Assembly: GCA_022661535.1 (NCBI GenBank)
Contig: JAKULF010000006.1
Location: 1,545,001-1,609,000, forward strand
Source of the DNA: Eutypa lata
Taxonomy: Eukaryota > Ascomycota > Sordariomycetes > Xylariales > Diatrypaceae
Length of the DNA: 64,000 nucleotides
Direction: 5' to 3'
The notes under the pieces are model-generated. The model saw only the letters and a list, made by a program, of their open reading frames with translations. It did no database searches and was not told the origin of the DNA. Below are positions 34,966 to 47,281 of the stretch, one piece after another (positions within the stretch are counted from its first letter, which is position 1; the number at the start of each line of letters is the position of its first letter). The position numbers and the translations under genes were made by a program.

Positions 34966-35739
34966 TCACCGGGAACTGTTAATCTCCCGGATATACGAGT
35001 TGAGCCTGCGCTCGAAGGCGTCGCAGCGGACGGGCATCTCGAGCTGGTAGAAGGGGTTCTTCATGACGTAGTCGGCGTAGAGGTCGTAGACGCGGCGCAT
35101 GACGACGTCCACGTTGGCCTGCATGGTGTCGGTGAACAGCAGGAACTTGGTCCCCGTCATCGTGTTGAAGCACTGCAGCCGGAAGTTCTCCGTCTCCATC
35201 ACCTCGAGCCCCGTCGCCGGCTCCGGCCGGCTCGGCACCGACGACGCTCCGTCTGCGGCGGCGGCCGCCTGCTGCTGCGCTAGGAGCTGGCTCCGCTTCA
35301 CCGGGTTCAGGCGCGCTGTGATGGCGTGGACACTAGATATGGGGATGGGATGGGTGAGTATAGGTGCTCAGTTTGGTTTGGTATTAATAACTTGCAGCGT
35401 GCTCGCGCAGATGTCTCGAGAGTAGCTAGCTAGCAGCAAGAACCAAGGAGTGAGTGAGTGAGTAACCCATGCATGAGACTTGACTGCGCTGGCTAGCTAG
35501 CTGAGTAGGTACCTAAAGCTTCCTAAAAAGCAAAACGGGTTTGGTTATAAGGTAGGGGGTTTTGCCTACCCGTGAAAAGTCCCCGCAAGGACCAGATAGT
35601 CATTAGTGTCTAGCTTGTTGAGGCCGTCACCAAAGTTGCGGTTGAAGATGAGACCGCCAGCCTTATTGATTATGATGAGCGCTAGGACACCCCTATATTT
35701 TTGAGAATTAGCCAATGTCCTTTTTTGGTTGGATTTCAT
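34966..35739 (-). CDS. trs23: TRAPP complex subunit Trs23 (TRAPPC4/synbindin)
   Basis: Two exons (35739-35570 and 35332-34966) with a 237-bp intron give 178 residues. Recognisable family text includes [28 protein letters not shown] across the splice site, [19 protein letters not shown] and [15 protein letters not shown], all typical of the longin-like TRAPP fold. TRAPP is the GEF complex for Ypt1/Rab1 in ER-Golgi traffic. The start is uncertain: an in-frame ATG at 35739 adds about 16 unusual residues, but the sequence GCTAAT...ATATAG just before the conserved part looks like an intron 3' end, so a short first exon further upstream is possible. An Ala/Gln-rich insertion (residues about 70-90) separates the two halves of the fold. 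Confidence 0.92.
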
Positions 35740-36503
35740 TCCTCAACACATACATCGTAAGAGCTCATGTGATGATAAGCCTATCCTTTACTAATTTGTG
35801 CTTTATATCTATTGATATAATAATCGTACAGTTTATATCATAGCCCCGGCTCAGGTCTTGCGAGGGTAACAAGGCGTTGTTGTAGTCCTTGACCTACCTC
35901 GTTAACTAAGCTGGAAGCTTCATTGAAACAAGCCAACCAATCAACGTTGGTATCTTCTCCAGCCAGGCGTGCCAGGGCAGGAATACCGGGAATACAGCGT
36001 CAAATGAATAGCCGGAGTTTCCCCATGCCTGCCTGCTAAGTATGTACTTCAATATTGGTAGGGGTGCAGTCCACTCACAATGTACTACGAAGTATGTAAT
36101 TATTACTGAGTGCTCCACATTACTAACGTTTGGGTTACTGACTGCGTCCGTAACGTCATTTGGGCATTCTTACAAACTTGCCCGTCATATGCTTTATAAC
36201 CAAAAAAGAGCTTCAATGTTGGGAAGATATGTTATAACATTATACGCGCTACCTAACATTCCGACTTTGAGTGACTCCGATTAAAACATGACTGAATTAT
36301 TATTATTATTATTATTTGCTACAGACCCGTTATAACTAAGTAGTAGTGTTTACAGTGTAGAATAGGGTGCTTCGTATGTCCCTCGCCACTATATAGTTAA
36401 TCCAAGTAAAATACGTCAAACCAGTTCGACCGATAGAAGCAAGGGGAGTTCCCCAACTACCGAGGCCTCTATTAACCTACATGGCCAACAGAGCAACAAA
36501 GAC
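35740..36503. promoter_or_regulatory. Divergent promoter region, Trs23 (-) and MFS transporter (+)
   Basis: About 760 bp between divergent starts, AT-rich, with an ATT triplet repeat near 36299-36315. No supported gene is seen. Confidence 0.45.
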
Positions 36504-38108
36504 ATGCCTTCTACTTCCAAAGCGGACAGGGCTGCGATATCGCCTGCGCAACCCCTGCAAGAATTGCCTCCCGCCAAAAGGCCACAGAACTGGTCCATCT
36601 GGAGCAAATGGGCTTACATAGTAGTCGTCGCATACTGCGACTGCCTCACGTTGGTATCGTCGTTTGCCGGCGTTCACTGCGAGCCAAGCACTGACAGTGG
36701 TCAGGTAGCTTTCTAGTATCCATGATGCTGGCGCCCAGCGTGCCTCAAGTCCTCGAGACGTTTCGCCCGGACGGCAGCGGTAGAGCGCTCGGGTCGTTCT
36801 GCGTTACAGTATATATAATGGGGTTCTGCTTCGGTCCATTGATACTCGCGCCGTTGACGGATTCGTACGGGCGCAAGGCTGTCTACCGCGTGTCCTCGCT
36901 GTTCTTCGCTGTGCTCACAATCGCATGTGCTCTGTCACCGAGCTTGGAATCTCTCATTGCATTTCGATTTCTCGCCGGGTGCTTCGGCGGCGCACCAATG
37001 GCTATTGGAGGCGCGGTCATTGCTGATATGTACCCGCTAGGGCAACGAGGCACACCGATGGCTTTCTACTCGGCAGGAACCATGATGGGCCCGACGATAG
37101 GACCAGTTGTTGGGGGAGCTGTAAGTGGTAGCCTAGGTTGGAGATGGGTCTTTTGGGTTGCTTCAATCTTAGTATGTATGCTGTCCCTGCCTCATTCAAC
37201 GAGGTCACCACCTGCTGACCTGATATATGCCGCCATTGCCTTTCTGGCTCTGACGCTTATCCTTCCGGAAACACATCTCCCAACCCTGATTCGACACTAT
37301 AATCAAGAACCACAAAGCTGGAAACGCTTATGGTCTAAGGGGGGACAGGATGCCGTTTCTATAACAAGTATTCTAGCAAAGACGACGTTGTTGCCTGCGC
37401 GGATTGCCTTCTTCTTTCCACCTTGCTCTGCCATTCTAGCGCTAATGGTGATCTTTAACGGACTTGTGAACATGATCTTATCATCCCTTGGATCAGTATA
37501 CCAGTATCGCTTTGCGTTTTCCCTAACAACTGCGGGCCTGGCTTATCTCGGCATTGGATTTGGCGGTATCATGGCACTTGCCACAGCGAAAAGGCTCACC
37601 GTCTACCTGAGTAGTTGTTTAAGTGACGCCAATACGCATCGACCAGAACACATATTACCATCCCTATGGTTTACCCTTCCTCTTGGGGGTGTTGGCCTTC
37701 TGTGGTATGGATGGGCAGTCCAAAACCGCTCACACTGGATCGTCCCTATTTTGGGTTTGGTCCCTTTCGGGTACGGATACATGAGCGTTCGGGTAAGTTC
37801 AGTCTGGAACACACAGTCAGTTCTGTCCAGTGCCTTCCGCTGACAGTGAATAGCTAACGACCCAGTTATTCCTAATCGAGGCCGCACCCGACTACGCGGC
37901 TTCAGCTCTAGCAGCACATACAGTTGCCTCGTCAATTGGAGGAGCCATTATACCACTTGGGACATTTCCCCTCTACGACAAAGTAGGGTACGGCTGGGGA
38001 AACACCATGATAGCACTCATCATGTTCACTCTCTCGGCCATTCCAATATGTATCTATTTCTTTGCAACACGTCTAGGGGGCAAGTGGAAAGTCGAAGTTA
38101 TGTTGTAA
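36504..38108 (+). CDS. Major facilitator superfamily transporter (DHA1-type, 12-helix)
   Basis: Three exons give about 498 residues: 36504-36669, 36717-37792 and 37854-38108. The N-terminal tail leads into the first helix, then LAPSVPQVLETF, FGPLILAPLTDSYGRKAVYR (the MFS loop 2-3 signature), and a GPTIGPVVGGAVSGSLGWRWVFW motif (motif C type). The last exon begins LTTQLFLIEAAPDYAASALAA. These are typical of fungal drug:H+ antiporter-like proteins in the plasma membrane; the substrate is unknown. The first junction is best explained by a 47-bp GC-AG intron (GCGTTC...TTTCTAG), which keeps frame and joins SSFA to VSMMLAPS; a GT-AG alternative inserts extra residues. The usual central loop after helix 6 is altered around 37170-37240. 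Confidence 0.88.
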
Positions 38109-38740
38109 GACCGTGAGTGGCTTATAACGGGGATAACAAAAGAATACCTAGGTACCTAGTGTGACCCTCAGTGCATCTGCAATCCTGGCGCGTCACACAA
38201 AACGGTGGGATTATGGTACCCCATTTATTCTTAAGCTCCGTTTTCTGCGTGTAGTTACATGTAGTTATAAGTCGTCATACCATTCATATGTCACTGTGTA
38301 AGAACCGTTCAGTCACGTGCCTAACAATACGAAGTAGCAAAAGCAGCTTTGAAAGAAGTGACTGGCCGAAGCTTCTGGATACTACGTACATACATATGTA
38401 GTTATATATACATAGTTATGTATATATACAATAGGTAGGTACTTAGCTAGAACACGCTAGCGCTCCCCTAACCACGCGCTAAAACTTTAAGCTTCAGCTC
38501 TAACCCCTTCGTAAGCCGCCGCATTCTTGAACAGGCTGACATGACTTCAACAATGAGAAGCAATTGAGCCTTTCCTTTCACCTTTCTTCGTAACAAAAAG
38601 CCACACACAAGATAGTACCGGCACGCACCTAGTCCCGATACCTACCTACATACTTTTTCGACATCTCCGACTCTACGTAATATTTCCATCCGACTTCTTC
38701 CTATCGAATAAGGAAAAAAAGGGAAGAGAGACCTTCTACA
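38109..38740. other. Spacer between MFS transporter and Rpb4
   Basis: No gene is seen. It carries tandem TACATA/TATATA stretches near 38385-38430 and the Rpb4 promoter. Confidence 0.55.
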
Positions 38741-39537
38741 ATGTCGCACCACCCCCCGACGTCGCGCCCGAAGCCGACCCCGGCCGGCAACGAAGAGGCG
38801 TCCGCGACGCTCAACCTCGGCGAGTTCGAGAACGAAGGACCCCTCACGCTATCCGAGGCCGCCCTCATCATCAACGCCTTGACGTCGAAGCGGCGGGCCG
38901 AGCACAAGAACCAGAATGATACCGAGTAGGTCCTACTACGCCCTGTCCTGTCCTTGTCCCTGTTCGCCCAGCACGAGACAGACGCTTTATTTTCCTTGTC
39001 CCCCCTCCTCTTTAGATCTAGAGGTTAAGTATCTGGGTTGGTGTGGTGGTATGGAGTGGGAGGTTAAAAATGGATAAAAAATAAGCAAATTGAAGGACGG
39101 GTTGGGTGCTAGTGAAGAAACATATTGCTAACAGCTCTTCTTTCTCCCTTTCTTTGCCCTACAGTATCCTCAACAAGACGATCGAATACCTAGATGCGTT
39201 CTCGCGCTTCAAGAAGAAGGAGAACGTGCAAGCCGTGGAGCGCCTTCTAGAGGCGCACGTACAACTGCACAAATTCGAGCAGAAGCAGCTGGGTATGTGT
39301 TCATTCATTCATTTATTCCTCGCTTATCATGAAAGCCAAACTACCTACCCACCTACCTACCTACGTAGCTAGAGTACCAGGGCAAACGCACGCACACTAA
39401 CACGCAAGATAACAGGATCGCTCTGCTGCGAGACGGCCGAGGAGGCTAAGACGCTGATCCCCTCGATACAGGACAAGATCTCGGATGAGGACCTGCAGGA
39501 GCTTCTCGATGAGATGTACAAGCTGATGCCGCGATGA
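38741..39537 (+). CDS. rpb4: RNA polymerase II subunit Rpb4
   Basis: Three exons, 38741-38925, 39165-39292 and 39416-39537, phases matched, 144 residues. Family hallmarks: a short polar N-terminus, LNLGEFENEGPLTLSEAALI, then TDILNKTIEYLDAFSRFKKK, and an HRDC-like C-terminal helix pair (TAEEAKTLIPSIQDKI and LQELLDEMYKLM). Rpb4 pairs with Rpb7 to form the stalk of RNA polymerase II, linking initiation and mRNA export and decay. The protein is at the short end of the fungal range, lacking the long insertion found in budding yeast Rpb4. Very secure. Confidence 0.96.
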
Positions 39538-40910
39538 ACGACGTGGCCTCCAGTGCGCGAGCCATTTGGTAACCGGTAGACGGCACCCAACATCTCTTTC
39601 CCATCGAGGGCAATAGTTATATCCCATGCGCTATGTGTCCTAGTTAGTCAGGCTACAGGAGTCTCTCTTGTGAAAGGTGTCTACGGGACGACGGAAATCG
39701 CATCTCTCGTGTACACCAATCTCAACACCCACCATTAGACACCCAGGACATGTGCAAACACGCATAATAAGCCATAACGCAACGGAGATAGGACCACTAG
39801 AGGGGCAAGGACATGGGCACCAGTGGGAGGGAAGGAACCACGAGTCAAATGGGATTTATAAGGAGAAAAAAAGGGGGTTGTCCAAAATTGCATCCGAAGT
39901 TGACGATGATGGGGTGATAACTTGAAGGCCGGGGAAAGAGAAAACAGAAAAAGCAGGTGGTTCACACCGCAGTTTGAGATTTCATCATGCGTGCATCATG
40001 GGTGGCGTTGGTAGGACTAGGTTGATTTTTTTCTTCTTCTTTTCTCTTTCCCCCTTTCCCTTCTCCCCTTTCTTTCGGGGTTTACTCAGGCAAACAGACA
40101 GACAGACAGACAGACAGAAAGAGCGATAGTCCGTCACGTCAACCAGGGTTCTTCTCACAGCTTACATATGCAAATAGTTTTCTCTCCTCCGATTTGCTGC
40201 GTGCGACTGACTTGCTTTTTCTTTCATCCTTTCCTTGTATTTTTTGCCTTTTTTTTCTCTTGTCCGGTGTTGTATTAAGTACCCATATATACCCCCCCAT
40301 ATGTGAGATTGATGTTGAGATTGCAGATCATATGATTGATACCAGAAGATACAAAAGTGAGAAGAACTCCGAAGAAAACGAAGAAAAAAGGCCGAGGTGA
40401 TATCAAGCCAATTCATAATATAAGCAGGAGATTCTTCTTCGCAGATTACTCGAAAATGTATAGGTAAACATAAGCAATTGTCTAGTTTTGGTATCTTTCC
40501 TAGACCGGATGGATATAGGACGAGGCTATATAAGCTCAAGCTTTACATAATCCGCACAAATACATCCCTCTGGGCCCCCTTTCATGGGCATCATTCATCA
40601 TTACCTGCTGCTCCCCTCTCCTCCCTTGTGCGTGCAAGCATCAGATTCGCGAGCCATGGAATCAGCAACTGGTTCTAGATCCAGTTCCACATGCTTTCCT
40701 ATCGTACATCCCTTCATTTTTTGGCTGTTTCCCTCCGTCACCCTCAAAACGCCGCGGAAATAACAACTAACGGCAGGGGTATTTTCGCAATCACAAATCA
40801 TCATCTTTTGCCCATCGCAGGTTTCCGTATGTTAATCCATGCACTGTAATAAACCGGTGTCCTTTTCCATTAAATCCGGAGCTTCCAGTTTCCTGACAGA
40901 CGGTCCACCC
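39538..40910. other. Convergent 3' region between Rpb4 and membrane protein gene
   Basis: No gene is supported in 1.37 kb. It contains a (CAGA)n array near 40094-40118 and C/T-rich tracts near 40030-40080. Two or three open frames under 130 codons overlap each other on opposite strands. Confidence 0.55.
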
Positions 40911-42492
40911 TTACAGCTTCTCCCAGCTCGTGACATGCTGGTTCTTCTCAAGCTCGTCCTCGGTGAGGTTGAGATTCGGTCTGAACTCAAGACCTTGTCC
41001 ATCATGGGCGTCGCCTTGCTCGCTACGACCCATTGCGTCGTCCTCCATCCGGCTTTGGATGCTCCTTTGCGTACCGGCAGGTCCAGGTATGAGTGATGAG
41101 GGATGGTTTTGGGCCATGCTACCAAGTCTCGAGCGCGCATCGTGATATCTGCTGCGGGGAGGACCGTGGGTCTGTGCTTGACTGGAACCAGAATTCGGGT
41201 GCGTGGGAGGCGGCGTCGGTGTCGGCAGTTCAGATATGGCCGCGTGGTCTAGCTCAGGCACACTATTACCGGGAGAGTCGACCTCGATACATCTTGGTTG
41301 TGACTCCGGCCGAACCATAGTTATCTCCTTCGCAACAGCAGATCTAGCATCTTGCCCTGGTCTCGGAATTTCAGGGGCGTGTGCCTCCTCTCCAATAGCA
41401 TTGTTATGAGGTACATTGCTATACATAGGCTGGTTGGAAGATGTCGCCGACGAGGGGCTATTCATGTAAGTGTCTGCCGCGCTCATTCGGCTACGCGTTG
41501 ACGAGCCCGTCATTCTGCCCCGCGCGGTCGGCGGGTTTGACAGTAGCGGGTTTGGTATTCCTCTCTGGCTGTTCGCTCGTCCTACAAACGATGGATATTA
41601 GTATGTGGTCAACAGCTTGGTAGAGATAAGAGGGGGATGTGAACTAACCACCAAAAGGGGCAAAAACGTCATCACCTTGATTCAACTCGCTGGCAGACTT
41701 CGACAGAGCAGTCGGCTGACTCAGAGACGTCCCGGTTCCTACGAATTTGTCATCGTCGTACTTCGGCGATGAAGCTGCGCGGACTGAAGATCCTCTTTTC
41801 GAGCGTCGGTGGCGCAGGATGAAGTAGAAGAGTAGAAATATAGCGGCTAATCCCACAGTACCGCTTCCAACCGCTATGCCCACAATAGTCGTCGTTGGAA
41901 GCGGTGCTGTTTCTCCTTCGTTGGCGCCAGCAGGGACGCTGCTCGTCTCGCTAGACCCAGCTGGGACTGTCTGCGAGCTATCAGTTGGGATTGACTGGAA
42001 GCCATCAGTTGGGGTTGTTTGCAAGCTATCAGTTGGGATTGACCGGAAGCCATCAGTTGGATCGAACGCCGGGGTTGTATCTGAAACCGGTGCGACCTCA
42101 AGAGTGCTGCTCTCAGAAACAGCACCATCCGTAACCGTGAAAGTAAAATCACCAGTGTCCATGGTAGTAGGCCCCTTACTATTCGTAATCATAGGAGGAG
42201 TATCGTCAATATTTGTTTCGACTGACTTATTACTAGACGTCTCAGTAGGGTGGGTAACGGTGGTTTTGGTAGTTCTCGTCAAAGTAGGGCGTTCTGTCGT
42301 CGTGATGGTTTCGCTAGAACTATCCTCAGTAGCCGAGGGATCGCCGCTGACCGCTGGCCCTACTATGGCCGTGGTCCTGACAGCTTCTTCGGTTGTATCT
42401 GAGGTAGATTTTACTTTGATCGCAGAAGGGGAGTCATCTCCATCCGGAGTCGACCCGAATACCCTCTTGAATATCTCCTCGAGTAGAGCCAT
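40911..42492 (-). CDS. Ser/Thr-rich single-pass membrane protein with cytoplasmic tail
   Basis: Two exons (42492-41649 and 41581-40911) give 504 residues. Residues about 20-195 are rich in Thr, Ser and Pro, likely heavily glycosylated if extracellular. They include a 16-residue tandem unit around PTDGFxSIPTDSxQT. Near 205-230 there is one strong membrane helix (TIVGIAVGSGTVGLAAIFL) followed at once by Arg/Lys residues (RHRRSKR), then a long polar tail with Pro-rich segments. This layout resembles fungal wall-stress sensors and Mid2-like proteins, but no WSC Cys domain is present and no cleavable signal peptide is seen after the MALLEE start. A 5' exon with a signal sequence could be missing. 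Function not assigned. Confidence 0.7.
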
Positions 42493-45044
42493 GGTAGATG
42501 GAGTTAGAGACCAAAGAGGATTCAATTGCAGTATGGACTGAAGAAACCATAGGCATGCATCGATATCTGGGTAAAAATGGGTGGAGTATTGATATTAGGG
42601 TAGAATGTAAGGTAGTAAATACCTACATGTAAGTAGGTACCATGAATAAAGGCGATGGAGACAAGTAACAAATACGAAGAGAGTATTCAAGTTGTGGGGA
42701 AATGAGCGGCTTCAAATCAAATCTCGTTGAGAGTATTTGGCGAGATTGAAAAGAAAGTTGCAAAAGATGGTGATGAATCGACAGTGATGGCTACCTGGGA
42801 TCAACTGATTAGAGTAGGCAGGTACGTATTGTATCGAATATGATCGCAGTCGCCAAACTAAAACGTGACTAATCATCCCCTGTTAATACCTGAGGGAAAG
42901 AGCAGAGATTTCCAAGATTAGGAAGTTGCCAAACAACAATGCTAACGAGATATGCATTTATTCGGAAGTCAAATACCCAGCAGGTGGCAGGCAGGGAATG
43001 ATGCAGCGTCCACGTAGGTCGAGTACTACACGTGAGAGGCACTTTGCTGTGACTAGGTAGGTAGTTCAAATTACAGATTCAATGGTTGAAAAATACCTAC
43101 CTAGAGCTATGTAGGGTGTGGGTATTAGCTACAGTAATAATATGCTTTCTTTCTGTCTAATCCATTATGTTGAATTGGATAATTGATATTCATCTTTATG
43201 CACAACTAAGAGCCTCTACACGTAGACGTAGATAGATAGGTCTATTCCCACGTTTCGTCTATACACTTTAGTATCATGTAATTATAATACCTACCAAGGT
43301 AGTTAATCAAACCAAATTTTCCAAGCTGAAATTGTTTGTCTTTCACATGTTTGCCGCATTAGATCCACGGTTCACCTTAAGCACCCCCTCAGCCCCCTTA
43401 AAAATATATGTGCAAACAAAACAGCCTTAGATCGGACCGTCTAGACAGACAGACAACACAACTTATTAGGTACACCAATGACTACAATCACTGGCTAGGA
43501 TTTATATGCATCGTAGGGCTTCTACTAAGCTAAGCTTGTGCTCGGTATCATCCATCTGGATTTCGATACTGCACCAACGTCTCTAAACAATATAGTGGCA
43601 TGTCGTCTGTATATGAAAGTAAAATACTGACGTATGGTTCCAAGTGATATTGTCATCGAATGTTAGACAAACCTGAACCCTAGGAGTTCGAGATCACCTC
43701 TCCAGCCAACCAAAATTTGCCATTGATGGGGAGCCGCATGCTGCACGAAAGCCGTGCAACATGGAATTAGCGAATGCACAGTCTGTTATGCAGGCAACAC
43801 TGCCCCGTGTCCTACCATGACAACGTATCAGATACATTTAGGTATCACCATGCAGATGCAGGCAAGTTGGGGATACTCCGATCCTAGTGTCAAATGATAG
43901 ACATGGAGACCTTAGCCCTATTTGCCGAAATACTACCATGTTTTCTTGTGTAACCATATGTATTACATAAATTGGAAGATTCCAAGAGGGTTCTATAAGC
44001 ATGCTTTCTTATACTAACTAAGAAGCATTCGCCGTTGTCAACTATTACTTGAAAACATCTTAGGAGGAGACCATAGAGGATCACAATCACCATGAGAAGG
44101 CCATATAGCTAGCTGCTTGTAGCATGCCGGTTCCTATACTGTATATGAGTGTGTGGTAAACAACTGCCATGGTACATTCGGGCCTTCTCCTGAGCAGGTT
44201 GAAGGATAAGAGCTTTTAGTTTGCACCCGATGCTTTGGTCATGGGCTCGGTCTACACATCGGGGAACACTTATATTGAGGGCAGGCTCGTAATATATTAA
44301 AGAAATATGGCGTTGGCATTCAACTAGGCTGGTTTAACCCCGGCAATGACTTGTAAATGCCGATGAACAGGGGCTACGATGATGCCATAAATAGCAACAG
44401 ACAACAGCGGACGCGAAGGGCAAGATTCTTGACTCAAGATTATTTGGCATAAAGTAAGTTCTTGACACAAGTATAGTAGATGGTGTAACTCTTGCCTTCA
44501 TGTGGTAAGAGCAATCTATTCTGCCTTACGTATGATACCGGTAGGCATACGTTGGATTCCTTTTCAGTAACTACCGTATGTATTATTGAAGCTCTGAAAT
44601 GTACCGCGAAAGGAATCATCACATATATTTTGAAAACAGATTTCCCACGTCGCAATGCTAAATGTAGACTAAAGTGGAATAATGTAGAGACACTTTCTAG
44701 ATGTCCGTATGTGAACACAAGATCATTGAACATTGAAGTGATAATGGAACCCTCGCTTATCTAATCCATGAGTCTTATCGATTAGACAGCTCCAGATAAA
44801 TGTGTATCCACCTCCTATCCACTCAGCCACTACGTCAATTACATGCAGCATGACAGCTTTAGATTAGATATCTATCTAAGTACCTGCTTCTATAATCAAA
44901 GCAACGATGATCCGGCTATAGCACCATCTCTGGTCGCCGACGAACCCCAGCCCTTTTCCCCCAGTCGGAATACACGATCCAATCTGATGTAAGAAAGGGC
45001 GGGAGCTCAAAATCAAAACCAAAACCAAAAGAACGGGGGGGGAA
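42493..45044. other. AT-rich gene-free stretch
   Basis: No supported gene in 2.5 kb. Two overlapping open frames of about 90 codons at 44440-44764 face opposite ways and have no recognisable domain. The left end holds the membrane-protein promoter and the right end the Arv1 promoter. Confidence 0.55.
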
Positions 45045-45397
45045 ATGCCGATCTGCATCGAGTGCCGGACGCCGGTGAAGACGCTCTGGACGCAGTACAA
45101 GGGGGCGGGCGACCCGTCGAGCGGGCACAACATCCGGCTGACGGTGTGCAAGAACTGCGGCCGGTTCTGCGACAAGTACGTCGAGCACGACTTCGTCGTG
45201 CTGTTCATCGACCTCGTCCTCATCAAGCCCCAGGTCTACCGCCACCTGCTGCACAACACCCTCATGCGCGACCGCGACCAGTTCGATGTACGTTTTATTT
45301 CTCTTTCCCCCTCTTCGCTTTGTTACTACACCAGATCCGAGGAGAAGGAGGAGGAGCAGAGAAGAACTGGGAGGAAGAGGAATTTTGTGTGTGTGCG

Positions 45398-45434
<37 letters not shown>

Positions 45435-46277
45435 AGTAGGGAGAGCCTTTTTCGCTAACGAAGTTGAATTTATAGCCGTCTATCATACGCCTCGGCACTT
45501 TGTTGTTACTATTCGACGTCTACCTGACATGGGCGCGCATCGAGAAGGAGTCGGTTCCCGAGCCAGGGTCCTCTCAGACACATACGAGTAATCTAGGCAG
45601 TCTAGCGCAGCAGCCCATCGTATTCCAATACATGTTCTTCTGTAAGTGCCAACTAGAATAACTATAAAACCAACGCGTCGCGACGACCCTCTCTGCCTAC
45701 CAAACTTCCATTCATCCATCTTTCCATCCATCCACCCACCACGGGAGTCCCGTCCCAATCTAGGCAGGCAATCCAGCTAACGTACGTACGCGTCTCACCA
45801 GTGATCCTCTGCGCCTTCTCGACGCTGGCCTTCCACCTCAGCATCCGGTTCCTGACGTCGTCGCCCTTCTCGCCGCTCGTGTTCCTCGGGGTCCTGAGCC
45901 CCTGCCCGCGGCCGAACTCGGTGTCGACGGCGCTGCTGGTCAGCTCGTCGACGAAGCTGTTCCCGATCCTGATGGTGATCTGGGACTACGACGTGCCCGC
46001 GGCGGCGCGCAGCCTCGGCTGGGCCGTCGTCGCCAACAACGTCGAGGCCCTCGAGATCCTGCTCGACTGCGGCTACGGCGTCGCGATCGTCCTGGCCGCC
46101 GCCGGCGCCGTCGCCCGCTGGCTCGTCGGACGCGCCGTCCTGTGGGCCGCCGGCCTCGCCTGGGTCGACTCCGTGATGGGCGTCGGCGATAATGGCGTCG
46201 CTGCTGACGGGAGGGCGGCGCTCTGGGCTTTGCTGGGGCATGTGAAGGAGTGGGCTGGTAGGTTGGCCGTGGGTTGA
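45045..46277 (+). CDS. arv1: Arv1 lipid-homeostasis protein
   Basis: Three exons, 45045-45287, 45476-45641 and 45802-46277, 294 residues. The N-terminus is the Arv1 zinc ribbon: MPICIECRTPV and, after about 25 residues, VCKNCGRFCDKYVEHDFVV. After this come RHLLHNTLMRDRDQFD and several hydrophobic helices (residues about 85-105, 140-160, 175-200, 225-270). Arv1 is an ER membrane protein needed for sterol transport and GPI-anchor synthesis in yeast. Intron 1 contains a long (GC)n(GA)n tract. The gene is convergent with the Vma9 gene. Confidence 0.93.
45386..45434. repeat. (GT)n(GC)n(GA)n compound repeat inside Arv1 intron 1
   Basis: A short GT run passes into about 10 GC units, then about 12 GA units. 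Alternating GC is the best-known Z-DNA-forming sequence, and the GA part is a homopurine tract. It lies in the first intron, 40 nt before the acceptor. Confidence 0.95.
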
Positions 46278-46790
46278 AAGCTAGGAAGTATACTACGTGA
46301 CGTGTCGGATCAATGGGATGTACATATGAGATATGATAATGAATGAAACTAAATCTATACCTGTATTGACTGTTTCCGGTGGAGTTGTAATTAATTATGT
46401 TGCTGACCCACTCTTGAAGATTTTGTATAGTTCGTTCTGTATAGTAAATGATCTGTTGGAGTATCTGCTACAAACAAAACGACATGGCCCCTCTTTCTTC
46501 CTGAACGCCGAAACATGTATAAAAAGTAGCAGCAGCAGCAGTAGCAGTAGTAGATATACAGACTAACAAACCATCGCTGTTCATTGTACATTGCGACCCC
46601 TGTGTCCCGACAGAGGATTCCCATTATCGTAGCAGTGCTCCATCCACTCGCTCGCTTGTTTTAAACCACAAGACGCGTCTCTTTCCATCAATGACGTTAT
46701 CTATTCCAATTCGCGTCCGGTGCTGGCATGGTTCGGTATTCGGCTAACACGATTCTCTTCCCTTGTTGATTCTAAACTTCTGTTCATCTC
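46278..46790. other. Convergent 3' region between Arv1 and Vma9
   Basis: No gene is seen. An AGC/AGT triplet repeat lies at about 46527-46550. Confidence 0.6.
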
Positions 46791-47281
46791 TCATTCGCTG
46801 ACGTATGCCTCGCGCAGGTTGTTCCGTCTCGGCTCGATCAGGGGGTGCAGCTGTGCCATGAAGGTCACGAACCACATCAGGTAGCAGCTGGCGAACGCGA
46901 GGATCAGAGATGAGCGCCAGGTCCTGTTTTCAGTAGATGTTTGTTAGTAAGACCTCTATCTATTTTTCTCCTTTTGTTCGTCCTAGCAATGCAACACAGG
47001 GGGTAGGACTATGTGCGAGAGGTAAAACGAGCGTGGCCGGGTTGATGTCTGGATAGTCTCGAGATGGTAGTAGAGTTAGGTATATATATATATATAAAAG
47101 GACGTACGTCTGGTTCTCGCCCTTGGGAGAGAGGAACCATGCGGCGACGGACATGGCGACGACGATGACGAGGCCGACGAAGACGCTGTACCTATAGGTT
47201 GGAAGTCACGGCATGTCAGCTTCTGGCGGAATTGCAGAACTTGTTGCGAAGGGGATTAATTCAGCCATACCCTCCAGCCAT
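46791..47281 (-). CDS. vma9: V-type ATPase V0 subunit e (Vma9)
   Basis: Three short exons: 47281-47271, 47191-47108 and 46923-46791, giving 75 residues, the normal size. The joined protein begins MAGGYSVFVGL, has two membrane helices (GLVIVVAMSVAAWFL and LILAFASCYLMWFVTFMAQL) and ends with LHPLIEPRRNNLR. Subunit e belongs to the membrane V0 sector of the proton pump in vacuoles. The first coding exon is only 11 nt, so automatic annotation could easily miss the gene. All three phases and splice sites (GTATGG donor, TATAG acceptor, GTACGT donor, ACAG acceptor) agree. Confidence 0.93.

Noticed and set aside
41876..42541. 221-codon plus-strand frame opposite the membrane protein
   Set aside because: Antisense shadow of the Thr/Ser-rich exon; Val/Ser-rich only.
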